Source: Impatiens glandulifera (Eukaryota > Streptophyta > Magnoliopsida > Ericales > Balsaminaceae). From it: a stretch of DNA of 64,000 nt. A program made the translations under genes and the position numbers. Of the stretch, positions 1 to 14,122 are shown one piece after another (the first letter of the stretch is position 1; every line of letters begins with the position of its first letter). The stretch lies in assembly GCF_907164915.1 (NCBI RefSeq), contig NC_061862.1, forward strand, positions 124,001 to 188,000, given 5' to 3'. A model generated the notes under the pieces. It searched no databases and was not told the DNA's origin. It saw only the letters and a list, made by a program, of their open reading frames with translations.

Positions 1-182
1 TTGTAAAACAATAATCTACTCCCCCCAGTCAAAATCCATTCTAACAGTGAATTTGTGCTTCTTAGGAATTTCTATATGAACCATTTGAGTGACTTACATG
101 ACTATTTAGTGTAATTTACCAAGTATAGGTTAGTTGTTTGAGTGGAACCTCTTTAAAAGGGTGTTGGTTACGCGTATCATAG

Positions 183-1281
183 GTTCTTGGGGGAAATGCT
201 AGAAGAAAGAAATTGCTATCACCAAAAGGAATGGATGTCCGGCCAATGATGGAAGTTGTTAAAGGTGCTGCCTTTGGGATTTTGCAGGTAGGGATTAATA
301 TTTGTATTTGCTTAAAAGTAGCTGGTTAAATAAATTCCTCTGACAATCCAACTCAATTGTTCCCTTGGTTAGGTGTCTGGAGGCTGTCCTTCTTCATTGA
401 GACCGGGTCGTTGGTTAGACTTGTACAGTGGCACAGGATCTGTGGGGATTGAGGCTCTAAGTCGCGGATGCTCTGAGGTTTAATGCAACTCTTTATTTAT
501 TTATATATTTATAATCTTTAATTTGAAGTGAATGTACAGATATGGATCTTTTAAGAGATATCATGACAGTGTAAGGTTGAAGAATGTACTAACTAGTATT
601 TTGTTACTACTGTAGGTGCATTTTGTTGAGATGGACCCTTGGGTTATTTCACAAGTTCTGCAACCGAATTTGGAGTGGACTAGTTTTCTAGATGAGTCGA
701 TAATACACGCAGTTCGTGTTGAGAAGTTTCTAGAGCAATCAGTGCAAGTTGTAGGTAAGGTATATGATAATATGATGATATATTGTTTGTTTGATTATTC
801 TGGCTAGTGCGGAAAATACAAAATGCCTCCACTTGCAGGGAAATATGGTACATTTGATTACATCAGTGTAACTCCTCCTTACACCCAAGTGGATTATGGT
901 GTGCTCATGGATCAGATATCAAAATCATCTGTTGTTGGAGAAGATACATTCATAGTATGTATAACTGATTTTGTTAAATAATCTGTCTGTCTGTTTGTCT
1001 GTGATAGCAAAATACATAACTTTATATTATTATTATTATATTGAAGCTAGTGGAGTATCCTCTTGGAACAAGCATGTTGGACTCTTGTGGATGCGTCATA
1101 AAGGTAGGTGTAGCTTCTTGGTTCTTCTTGGGGGTGTTTAACATTCTCTATTTTGTGGGTATTATTATTATTTTTATTTTATTTTTCTGTACGATAGATA
1201 GCGGACCGAAGGTTTGGCAGAACACATCTAGCAATTTATGGGCCAAAGTGGGCACTGAAAAAGAGAAAATCTGAAGCATAA
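183..1281 (+). CDS. RsmD-like rRNA (guanine-N2) methyltransferase, 3' part of gene
   Basis: Six exons can be joined by GT/AG sites in one frame: about 183-287, 373-477, 616-754, 839-954, 1047-1103 and 1198-1281 (TAA). The gene begins left of the window, so the N-terminus is missing. The translation has the RsmD/YlbH layout: an RPMMEVVKGAAFGIL stretch, the SAM-binding loop LDLYSGTGSVGIEAL in exon 2, an acidic HFVEMDP segment at the end of the next strand, and a TPPY tetrapeptide in exon 4 where the family has the catalytic (D/N/S)PPY motif. The C-terminus RRFGRTHLAIYGPKWAL is also family-like. Bacterial RsmD methylates a guanine of 16S rRNA; plant homologues are usually predicted to be organellar, and that is inference here because the targeting peptide is outside the window. 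The Thr in TPPY differs from the bacterial Asp and should be compared with other plant copies. Confidence 0.85.
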
Positions 1282-1711
1282 CTTGGAATGGTGAAAGATG
1301 ATGTCTGAATTAATTGAACCCACCCAACAACAACAACAATAACAACAAGGGAGGGGGTGAGGGATGGTTGTTACGGACAACAATCAATTTTCTGTGAAAA
1401 AAACAAACAGATGTAGTAGATGTTTATTGTTTGTTGTTTTTCTTTAGGTCTTCTTTTGTAATTGCAACACAGGGACATAGATCATCACAGTTTCTTAAAT
1501 AAAAACTACTGTTATTTCACAATGATAAAAAACTAAACTATTTTTACAATATTTAAATGGGACTGCCGTTATTACGTTACCTTGATCGGATCTGTCTGTA
1601 AACAAAACAATGACGAAGAAGCTAGGAGCTTTATTATCAATGGTAATGGAAAAATGGCGTACATTTTCTATTTTGCGTGGACACTCGCCTCGACTTCTAA
1701 GTAAGTAAGTG

Positions 1712-1746
<35 letters not shown>

Positions 1747-1749
1747 GCA
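1282..1749. other. Spacer and putative promoter of the UBC gene
   Basis: The stretch between the methyltransferase stop codon and the UBC leader has no credible coding frame. It holds the methyltransferase 3' UTR (a CAACAACAACAATAACAAC run near 1325) and, at about 1713-1744, a (TC)n microsatellite. CT-rich tracts of this kind are common just upstream of or within 5' UTRs of plant housekeeping genes. Confidence 0.5.
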
Positions 1750-2837
1750 CAAGCTTACTTAAACAGGGAGCCGCGTATGTCCCTTACGACCCCCTTCGCA
1801 CGTGCCACTCTGCAATCCATGTCAATACCCTCCTCCCCCACCTCACCTTCCCCAACCTTCCTTTTGCCCCCCTTTGAATTACGATACGACGTCTTCTCCT
1901 CCGTGAACACGACAACAACAACAACGCATCCACCGATCTGCTCCTCCCACAACGTATTCTCTCTTGCATTCTTTTCAATTTTCCTTTTTGCTTGGTGCAT
2001 TTCTTTCTTTTCAATTTCCGGTGGAGCTACTGTTTCGATCTTGTCCCGTTAACCATTCATGAAAACATGTAAGGACTTTTGGTTTTTCTTTATTACTCTC
2101 TCTCTCTACATCTATTTGTTATGCCCCCCCCTCCCTGATCTTTGTGAGCTTTACCCATCTATTTTCATGTGATGTTGTTATAATATCAAAATATATATAT
2201 ATTTCTCCAGTGCATGTGGATCAGAATTTAGAGTAATGTTTCTCTAGTTGGAGATTGAACTGTCCCAATGCGGATTTTTGATATTTTAATGAATTGTTCG
2301 GTTCAAAATCAGTTACTACCACGATCAGCGTGGCCTATATGTGTGAGCCTTAGTTATCTGTCTAAGTAAACTATCAAGAAAATGACCATCTTGTTGTTTT
2401 TTCTTAGAAACGGGGCAATTGTGGCCTTCAAATCACTTTATATGATGATTTACCACTTAGTTTGTTCCCGGCTTCTAAGATCTTAGGTGGGTATTATAGT
2501 ATGAACATTCAGCTAATTATGAAACCAGTTTGACAGAAATTCTTGCAAGTAATTGCTGTTGTATGACAACCTAGAATTTGTTCTCATAACCATACATTTC
2601 AAGTCCAGTCAAATCTCTTGTATTGTATGGTGAACCTAGATACTAGCATCTTCTACTGTTAAAAAAACAACTTTGATTGACTTGAGTTGAGTTGACAAAT
2701 ATAATAGCAATCAGTTATTGTGACTTTGTTGTGTTATCATCATTGAAAAACATTGTTTGATCAAGTCCTGGAGTGTCTAGTCTAAACTATGTTTTAGTTG
2801 GCAGGTCATAAATACGACTACTACTGTTTTAAGTAAG
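1750..2837 (+). promoter_or_regulatory. 5' leader and leader intron of the UBC gene
   Basis: A pyrimidine-rich segment (about 1750-2068, many CCTCC/CTTCC runs) looks like an untranslated first exon. A donor (ACATgtaagg, GT at 2069) and an acceptor (TTGGCAG, AG ending 2804) bound a leader intron of about 0.74 kb, placing a short untranslated piece before the ATG at 2838. Leader introns are typical of this E2 family in plants. Open frames on either strand here are low-complexity and not conserved-looking. Inferred from splice-site appearance only. Confidence 0.5.
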
Positions 2838-3798
2838 ATGTCATCCCCAAGCAAGAGGAGAGATATGGATGTCATGAAATTGTAAGATTGTTATTTCCAT
2901 GCATTTTGCCTTGTTTTAGTTGGTTTTACCTACTCCTGATAAAATATATTTTTCTTTTCACACTCTCCCCAGGATGATGAGTGATTATATTGTTGAGCCC
3001 ATAAATGACGGAATCAATGAATTCAATGTAGAGTTCCATGGTCCAAAAGAAAGTATATTTGTTCCTTTTCTTCTCTACTCTACTCAGATATGTACATGTG
3101 CAATTATTGAAATGTTAGATGGACTTTTCTGACCCTTTTCGAAAAATGCAATTGCAGTTCATTCACTTGTTATTTTTCCCAATAAATGGAAGTTGTTTTC
3201 TTTCCCTCCCACCTTTACTGATTTTGAATGAAGAAATATGTATGGCTCTCTGAGTTAGGAAACATTAATTAATCTTATTCCATTTAATAGGAGAAGACAT
3301 GTATGAATGGAAATTTAAGTCTCGTGCTTAAATTTGAAAGATACAAATAATATAATTCTTCTTCTTGTCGTATATCCTATTGATGAAGCAAATTTATGCA
3401 TGTCTCCATGCTAAACCATACATACACACAGTAGCAATTCATAGAGAATGGGATCCGAGTACTATAGATATAAGATAAGACCTTTTGGATCCAAAACAAG
3501 GATTTATGAGATTTTTATGTCCAGAGTAGTTAAAGATTTACAAGATTGTTGTGTCTGAGTAACGACTATACACCTACTTGGAGAATCCAACAGTTGCAAC
3601 ATTTCCTTGGGTGCTTGAAAGAGTGGTTACAGCATTCATATTGGTTTTTTCTTTTATTTGTTGTTGGTTGCTGCAGGCCTTTATGAAGGTGGTGTCTGGA
3701 AAATCCGGGTGGAGCTGCCAGATGCTTATCCTTACAAATCCCCTTCCATAGGGTTCCTTAACAAAATATTCCACCCAAATGTTGATGAATTGTAAGCC

Positions 3799-3835
<37 letters not shown>

Positions 3836-4666
3836 GAACAAATCTCTAATGCTACGAGGTCTTTATTAGGATATAAATGAATATGGAATGCAAGGTAGCG
3901 TCTTTTGATTTTGTAATGCTTTTGAGAGTGGCATCTGCATTAATATGAAGGCTGTTAATTAAACTTTCTTTCACGAAACTGCAGATCAGGTTCGGTGTGC
4001 TTGGATGTGATTAACCAGACGTGGAGCCCTATGTTTGGTAATATTGTAGTCACAGCGTTGTGCTAAAGATCTAGTGCTGATGAATTTTTTATATTTTTTG
4101 AATGGCACGTGAATTTTTGTAAAGTGGAACTGTATATACATTTGGGCTTTGTGTTGATGGAATCTGAAAAGAACGAGGAAAAAGTGATGATATGGGTTGT
4201 TGTTGTTGTTGCTGCAGATCTGCTCAACATTTTTGAGGTATTTCTTCCGCAGCTTTTGCTATACCCAAATCCTTCAGACCCCTTGAATGGTGATGCAGCA
4301 TCTTTGATGATGAATGATCAAAAGCAGTACGAACAGAAAGTGAAAGGTAAAAAGAAAGAAAGAAAAAAAGATTTTCCTTAGGTTTGATCATCGTAGCTAC
4401 TAGTAACTAGATGGGGAAGTGCTTGAATGGTTGTGATTTCATTAAAAGAAATGAGGTGTAGAAGATAGTGATGGAATTTATAGTTGTGAGTGTGACTGAA
4501 TGCAGAGTACTGTGAGCGTTATGCAAAGAAGGAGAGTATAAGTGGAAGGGAGACTGAGGAGGAGGAGGAGGAGGAGGAGGAGATCAGTGATGATGACATT
4601 AGTGATGGAGGAGGAAGTGCATCCTCTAATGACAATGATGATGTGGTTGGAAATTCAGATCCATGA
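2838..4666 (+). CDS. Ubiquitin-conjugating enzyme E2, UBC4/5/6 (UBE2H-like) type
   Basis: Six coding exons join cleanly: 2838-2881, 2973-3052, 3677-3791, 3985-4037, 4218-4346 and 4506-4666, giving 193 residues. The start [15 protein letters not shown] is the conserved N-terminus of plant UBC4/5/6. The UBC fold is complete: the HPN motif is in exon 3, the catalytic cysteine is about Cys85 in [14 protein letters not shown] (exon 4), and [12 protein letters not shown] follows in exon 5. The C-terminal tail is acidic, with a run of nine Glu and Asp/Ser-rich clusters, as in UBE2H-type enzymes. It should carry activated ubiquitin as a thioester in cytosol or nucleus and pass it on with an E3 ligase. 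A (TA)n tract lies 7-8 bp inside intron 3, just after the donor. Family is certain; which of UBC4, 5 or 6 is not. Confidence 0.95.
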
Positions 4667-5227
4667 TCATCATGGTTTGTTTGTTTGTTTGTTTAAATTA
4701 TTCCTTTATATATATATTTATATAATATATATATATATATATTATGTAACGTTGCTTGTACAATTAATTGCTCATTTTGATTTCTTCCATCTACCAGATA
4801 AAAACAGATAAAAAGAAGGTAGAAATAAAATTAACATGGAATATTTAATTTTCAGTTTGAGCTGTTAAGAACTTGTTGTGGTATGAAGAGTAAAAACAAA
4901 GAAGAAGAAGAAGAAAAAGTAGATAGAAAAGGAATATTAATATCATTTATATTATCTTGGAGAAGAAAAGGAAAAAGAGAATGTCTAGTTAAGAAGAATA
5001 CTAAATATCTTGTTGCAAAACAATCAATCCCTTTCCCTCACCACCGGACTTGCATCTTTCTCGTTTTCTTTTCAAATCCATCCTTCATGCTCGCCCACAC
5101 TCCACGATCATCTCCCTCCACCGTTTTCAATCATATATATAACCGATCCCCTCCAAAAATTATTATTATTATTATTATCATCTCTCATCAAGTACACCAC
5201 CACACAACCATCTCTGATAATCTGAAC
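4667..5227 (+). promoter_or_regulatory. Compact intergenic region and promoter of the AsnRS gene
   Basis: Only about 560 bp separate the UBC stop from the AsnRS start. The left part is the UBC 3' end, with a (TA)n tract at 4706-4742. A TATA-like TATATATAA lies at about 5134-5142, followed by an (ATT)n run near 5158-5178 in the presumed 5' UTR. The frame is open from 4883 in register with the gene, but the upstream stretch is low-complexity and precedes the TATA box, so the ATG at 5228 is preferred. Confidence 0.5.
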
Positions 5228-7474
5228 ATGAACATGGACAACAACTCAGCCCCCCCTGAACAAGCTGTTGCTGCTGCTGCAGCTCCTCAGAAACCATCAA
5301 TGAACCCCCCCATTCCCACCTTTTTCAAGTACTCTAAAAGGGTACTCTTGAGAGACGTAATAAATAACGGACCCGATTTCGTTGGCCAGAGAGTAGTGGT
5401 CGGAGGCTGGGTTAAGTCCTCCAGAGAAATCAAAACAGAGGCACCATCAACAACAACAACAACAAACCCATCGAACCAGATGATAGTGCATCAGCAGCCG
5501 AACAAGGACTTTGATTGTGTTGAAATCTTACAAACCAAATTGCCCTTCTTTCGATCATTCTTGAAGGTGTTCGGCATGGCCCATAATTACCCAGTTCGGA
5601 ACAAACTAGAGTCTCACAATAATATTCCCAAGCTGCCGCAGCAGCCCTCACTTGCAATGTTGCAAATCAGCGACGGCTCCTCTGTTGCAAGTCTTCAGGT
5701 ACTATATATATATATATATATATATTTGAATGAATGAATGAATATATATTGCTAATATATGTGCAGGTTTTGGTAGAATCATCTGTATCACCTACAAGCC
5801 AAGTCATGGCCACTGGAACTTGTATTCTGGTGGATGGATTATTACAGCAAGCTTCTTCTACGAAAAAGGATGGCGCCGGAAAACATGCTATTGAGCTCAA
5901 AGTGATTAGAGTCCTACACATTGGGACGGTTGATCAAGATACGTATCCCTTGTCCAAGAAGAAATTGCCACTTCACCTGTTAAGGGATTCTGCACATTTC
6001 CGACCTAGAACAACAACGGTGGGATCAGTTGCGAGAATACGTAGTGCTCTGAATGAAGGAACCCACAACTTCTTCCAGACGAATGGTTTCCTCTTCGTCC
6101 AAGTACCAATAATCACAGCCACGGATTGTGAAGGATCCAGCAGCCAGAAGTTCCAAGTAGTTACGAGGTCTGCTGATGTTAATGGTGATGTTGAGGAGGA
6201 GGAGGAGGAGGAGGGGAATTACAGAACAACTGCCCGCGGGGATGATAGGTTTATAATAAGCTTAGAAAGTATCAAGGCTTCCATCGAGGAGAAGAGTAAG
6301 CAACTTGATGAGCTTAAGAGAAGCGACAGCAACAGAGAAGCAGTGGTTGCTGCGACAAAGGATCTCCATAAGACGAATGAGATAGCAGCAGAATTGGAAT
6401 TGGAATTGAATAGAACAAAAAAGATAAAGATGCAGAAGCAGAAGCAGAAGCAGAAGCAGCAGTACTTATCATCATGTGAGGAGAATTTCTTTGGTCGGCA
6501 AGCGTATCTGACGGTGTCGGGGCGTCTCCATCTCCAGAGTTATGCATGTGCCCTTGGAAATGTATACTCGTGTGGGCCTCGGTTTAGGGGTGGGCCGGAG
6601 GAGGAGGATAATAAAGGTAAATTAAGGAGGGGGAGGGGGGGTTTGTCAGAAAGTTGGATGAGTGAAGTTGAAATAGCATTCTCGGAATTGGAGGATGCTA
6701 TTAAGTGTGCGGAGGATTTAGTGAAGCATGTGAGCAAATGGGCAGTTGAAAATTGTATGGAGGATCTGAAGTTTCTTGGAAAACGAGTGGATGCGAGGAT
6801 TGTGGATCGGCTAAAGTCGAATATAATAAGCCCGTTGAAGAGGATGACGTACACAGAAGCAGTGGAGGTCTTAAAAGAAGAGAAGAAAGATCAGCAGGAA
6901 TCATCATCATCATCATCATGTAAAGTTGAGTGGGGAAGGGCGTTGACAGAGGAAGATGAAAGTTGTCTGGCCGAGGAGATATACAAACAGGGGGTGGTTA
7001 TATACAACCATCCCAAACAAGTAAAACCGTTCTACATGCGGCTAAATGAGGACGGAAAAACGGTGGCCTCATTTGATATAATTATGCCAAAGGTACGTAC
7101 AATACAAATATACAATACAATGCATGCATGATCTAGCTAGCTACCTAGGTATTATTATTATTATTATTATTTATATTAATTAATTAAATTTAAACAAACA
7201 ACAACAACAACAACAGGGTGGACGGGTAATAAGCGGTGGGGAAAACGAGGAACGGAATGGAGTTGTGAAGGAGAGGATAAAGGAATTGGGCCGGCGGCCG
7301 GGGATGTCGTCGTCGGAGTACGAATGGTACTTGGATCTGACAAGACATGGTTGTGTCAAGAGCTCGGGATTCAGTATGCACTTTGATCTTCTCTCTATCC
7401 ATGCCACCGGCCTCATTGATCTTCGAGATGCCATCCCTTTCTCCAGAACCCCACTCCAACCTCTTAACAATTAA
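5228..7474 (+). CDS. Asparagine--tRNA ligase, cytoplasmic-type paralogue (SYNC2-like), possibly catalytically impaired
   Basis: Three exons (5228-5698, 5767-7092, 7217-7474) give 684 residues. The order is: an OB-fold tRNA anticodon-binding domain (YSKRVLLRDVINNG, GGWVKSSREIKTE, LQISDGSSVASLQVLVES); the class II core start (LRDSAHFRPRTTTVGSVARIRSAL, then VPIITATDCEG); an internal Lys/Glu/Gln-rich WHEP-like insertion at about residues 325-400; then VSGRLHLQSYACALGNVY. The C-terminus GGRVISGGENEER...WYLDLTRHG...GLIDLRDAIPFSRTP is clearly AsnRS. Canonical enzymes charge tRNA-Asn. Here motif 2, normally FRAE-like, reads FRGG and is followed by a Gly/Arg/Glu-rich stretch, and motif 3, normally GxGxGxER-like, reads GFSMHFDLL without the ATP-binding Arg. 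The frame is fully open with good splice sites, so it is likely expressed; loss of aminoacylation is inference. Confidence 0.9.
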
Positions 7475-7507
7475 CCCCCCCCCCCCACCCCCCCCCCCCC
7501 CCCCCCC
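7475..7507. repeat. Poly-C tract directly after the AsnRS stop codon
   Basis: A 33-base run of C interrupted by one A begins at the base after the TAA. Such tracts are prone to length error in sequencing and could form structured mRNA in the 3' UTR. Confidence 0.9.
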
Positions 7508-7646
7508 TTTTTTAATTATCCCATCAATTACACCACCATGTACTACTACTACTACACTACTATACCTCCTATCTACTCACTACTCATGTAAATTCTCACT
7601 ACTCATGTAAATTCTCTCTCTCTGCATAATTATAATATTATCAATG

Positions 7647-7697
<51 letters not shown>

Positions 7698-8280
7698 GGA
7701 TTATAAAAGAAACAATAATTGAGCAAAGGGTACTGCTGGATCATATGTATTAATTAATTATATATTGTGTACATGCATCTTAATTAATTAGTTATAAACT
7801 AACTAATAATTGCATTAATTAGAAGAGCTTCCAGTGGAGTATCGTGGCAACATCTTTTACCTAACAAACAAACAAACAAAGAAGCAAATAATTATTCTTT
7901 TACCTAGCTAATTAACAAATTAACAAACACTTAATTCATAACCTGCAGTAGGACAACATTATTATTATTATTAATTATTATTATTATTATTATTAATTAT
8001 TCTTTTCTTTTCTAAACATGCATAGAATAGATCGAAGAGGATGAAGAAGATCGATCTGATAGATAGGATCATCGGATATGGGTGCATGATATTTAGTGAT
8101 ATATATATATATATATATTAACATACAACAATATATATATCATCATGAAATGATCACATCGATCGTTTTTATTAATTAATATTAATTGTTGATGCTGCTC
8201 ATCGATCGTCAACATAAAATACATATTGATATATATAGTTGCGTGGTACGTAGTATAGTAGTAGTAGTAGTGACTAGTGA
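7508..8280. other. Convergent 3' ends of AsnRS (+) and carbonic anhydrase (-)
   Basis: No coding frame is seen. Contents: a poly-A tract of about 44 bases at 7650-7693, TTA/ATT repeats at about 7960-8000, and a (TA)n at 8100-8119. The two genes converge here, so both 3' UTRs and polyadenylation sites should lie in this stretch. Confidence 0.6.
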
Positions 8281-10728
<2,448 letters not shown>

Positions 10729-12650
10729 GATTAATTAATAATATTTGCCCTAGCTGATCACACCTCCAATTATTATAAGTATTAATTACTTAATTTGATA
10801 ATTGATGATATAGAATGAACCGCGACTCAAATCATGAGGAGAAGGGGCGGGCCTGTTTCCATTTTATGGCCTTAATTTATAAACCCTGCCCTGCAGCAGC
10901 TAGCCGATCGAGTTTAGACATTTTTTTTTATTTATTTTTTTTTGTTCTCTCACTCTCTCACAAACACACATACACACTCCATCGGATAACGAAAGTGAAA
11001 GCTCGGACAACCAGAACTTCTAACTACCTACCCTCTCCCAAATCCCAATCCCAATTCCCTTACAGCTAGCTTGCTTGCTACCATATTTTTTCCACTTTTT
11101 TTCTTTTTTTTCTTTTTTTTCTTTTCTTTTTATTAGCTCTAAAGTAAAATACAGGTTAATTAGTTATAATTGTATTAATTAATTAATAAATTGTAGTTTC
11201 ATTTTAATTTGATGCGCGCATGAGAGAGTGTTTATGAGTGGGGAATGGGAGTGATAAGGTAATTAGAGATTGAGGGGTAAAGAAAAGAAGTGAGGATAAA
11301 GGGATAAGATCGACCTTATCAATTCAAAGAAAAATAAGAGCATACATACGTTACGTGGTCCTTATCCATTCAATTCAATGCTATCGAATCTATGTACGGA
11401 CCTCCTCCTTCTCCATCCCCTACCCAGCTAGCTGATTTATTTATTATTCAATGCAAATCATTTAATTAATTAAAAACAAATAAATTTTAATATTAATTGT
11501 TTTAATTCAACATAAAATATATTAAATATGTGTTTCAGGTCTAATCGATCAATATATATTGTTAATAATGTGTTTGAAATAATAATAAATTAATTAATGA
11601 TAGAATCACTCACCGTGACTAATTAATTATATATTAATATTGCATGCATGCATACATACATAATATGATTAATTAATTGCCTATATATGGAGTGTCACAT
11701 TAATTAATTAATTAATTAATTAATTTGCACTTTGGGAAGCAAGTATGAATAATTAATTTTGTAAGGGCTAGCTAGCTAGCTGCTGAGTGAGTGAGTGAGT
11801 GGTGCTGCTAGCTAGCTAGCTGGACATGTATTTGAATTGAATGACTGAGCCAACCTGATCCCGATTGATTCCCGAACCGAACCCGATATCATATGTTGCA
11901 TGGGCCAGTAGCTGGCTGGCCAATACTATATATTACCAACTAGCAGAATATACAATATATACATTATCAGACCGGCCAGCCACCCGGCCCATAGAAAAAT
12001 AGAGACAGAGAGAGCACAGAAGATGTTAAAGAAAAGAAAGAAAACTAAAATAGCAAAGAAGATGGACGGTTGAGTTCCTAATAATTTTGTAGTACTAGCT
12101 AGCCCTAGCTGCTACTACTTTGTCTATCTATCTATCTATAATCTATTTATCATATATGAATGAATGAATATATATGATCAAAGTGAGAGCCATTTCATTC
12201 CATTCCATTCCATGCAAATAATTAATTATGATGACACTTTCTCAAAATATGTGTAGATGGCCCATCCCAACCCACTACTCATCACTACTTTCTTTCTACT
12301 CACTGTCGACATTCTTCCGTCATTTATTTATTTATTTATTTATATATATTCTTTTCTCAATTTTATTCACATAATATTTATTTATATATACTAACAAATA
12401 AATCTGAAATATATTCTTATAAAAAAATCTATTAATAAATCTGAAATATATTCTTATAAAAAAAATCTATTTACGTAGATAGATTAAAATTAACTACATT
12501 TAACAAAGTAAATGTTTTATCAAAATGAATTAATTATCATTTAAAACTAAATTTAACTAACTAACTACAATTAACAAAATTAACAAATTCTAACAAAATT
12601 AACAAACTTTAGTTATTTATTTTCTACATGCCCACCTTAAGGAGGAGTAG
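10729..12650. promoter_or_regulatory. Upstream region of the carbonic anhydrase gene; otherwise unassigned spacer
   Basis: The first few hundred bases should contain the leader and promoter of the minus-strand carbonic anhydrase gene, but no TATA box can be pinned with confidence. CT-rich and poly-T tracts lie at about 10920-10985 and 11090-11130. The rest is AT-rich with many AATT runs and GCTAGC clusters (11767-11822). No gene is seen. Confidence 0.4.
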
Positions 12651-12663
12651 TGATTTTATCTAA

Positions 12664-13460
12664 TCAGGACCAGTCCGAGATTTGGGAGGCCTAATGCAAA
12701 ATTAAATTTTGGGGCCCCCAAAATTAAAATAAATATAATAGTTGTATATTTTATCAAAAATATATTAAACATACAAATTAAATTAAATATATAATTAACT
12801 AGATACTTAATTAAAAAAAATAACAAAATATTTGTAGTCGTATAAGTATTGATATGCTCTTGGTGATTTTGAAACCTCCTTTAATAATATTTATGATAAT
12901 TCTATAATAAAAAAAAAAATGATAGATATTTTAAAATGAGAAGAGATTATAAGATAAATATAAGATTAAGAACAAATAAAAAAATAAATTTATAAGTATT
13001 AAAATTTAACCTTAAAGATGATTTTCACAATTAGGTTAGGGTTGAATTTATGATAAAATAAAATAAATATTAGAGATGAAAAAACTGTTACAAAATAATT
13101 AGGTTTAACTATATAAAAGATAATTATAGTTAGTGATATAAAAGGGTCATGGAGAGATAAATTATTTATTATATTATTATATTAGATATAATATGGAAAG
13201 AGAAAAAAGTTAGCAAGTATTATAAGAAAATAAATATAATTTTATATATAAAAAAAAATTAGACGTATTATAAGAAAATAAATATAATATTATATATATA
13301 GAGATAAAAAAAATTAGCGTATTATAAAGGAAATAAATATAATATTATACGGTAAAATATATTTTACCGTATATAATATTTAATTAATAATACTATATAT
13401 TAATAAAATAAAATTTTGAGTCCCCTAAAAATGGGCCTATCCAATTGAATTGGTTGTACT
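12664..13460. mobile_element. Candidate non-autonomous element with weak terminal inverted repeats
   Basis: An extremely AT-rich block of about 0.8 kb is bounded by GC-richer ends. The left end has TTTTGGGGCCCCCAAAATT and the right end, read in reverse, has TTTTAGGGGACTCAAAATTT, an imperfect inverted repeat. The interior has internal duplications of about 57-66 bp (near 13200-13350) and no coding capacity. No convincing target duplication was identified, so the boundaries are approximate. Confidence 0.35.
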
Positions 13461-13906
13461 TTTTTTTTTCTTCCATTTTCTTTACCTACCAATTATGCAC
13501 TAATTCTTTTCAAAAGAAGGCCCTGCACTAATTCTTTCATTTGATTAAGCAGTAATATCGTATTTTCAGTCCAATTTTAAGCTCACAAGTAACAAGTCCA
13601 CCATGATCGTGTCATCCCAAATTTCAAGCCCATAATTCCAATAATCAGTTGCAGCCATTCTCAGCATTCCAACTTTCGAGAAAACCTTTTAATTTTTTTC
13701 AGCCCCGTCTTTGTTTCAAACAAGTTCACATGTTTCTTTTATTTCAGCCCAAAAATTTAAGTTATCAACGTCTTTTTTACAGTTAAATTTTCAAATAAAC
13801 TCAATTTCATTTTCAACCTTTCATGTTTTGGCTACTCATTTGGTGAGCTCAATATTTGAGCCATCAGTTTGATAACTCAATCTTAAAACAAAACCATGTT
13901 TCTTTC

Positions 13907-14113
13907 CTACCAATCGGTAAATCAATTAGTAATACCTTGATTACCAATCGGTATAAGGAAATACCGATTGGATTTAATCTGATCGTCACCGATCGTTAGA
14001 AGCTCTCTCGGTATTACAAATTCATAGTATGCCGATTGGACTCTAACCAATCGGTATAGGGTAACACTAATCAATCGGTATAGAGTAACACCGATTGGTA
14101 TTTAAGCCAATCG
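13907..14113. repeat. Cluster of CCAATCGGTA motifs in both orientations
   Basis: About eight copies of CCAATCGGTA or its complement TACCGATTGG, some degenerate, lie within about 200 bp (near 13909, 13944, 13968, 14031, 14048, 14073, 14090 and 14107), in mixed orientation and able to pair. The cluster ends about 10 bp before the TG of the LTR at 14123. Confidence 0.75.
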
Positions 14114-14122
14114 GTATATACC

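Noticed and set aside
1777..2052. A 91-residue plus-strand frame and two minus-strand frames before the UBC gene
   Set aside because: They lie in the pyrimidine-rich 5' leader, are low-complexity and show no family resemblance.
4883..5227. Upstream in-frame extension of the AsnRS reading frame
   Set aside because: It precedes and spans the TATA-like box and an (ATT)n leader, and has no similarity to AsnRS N-termini.
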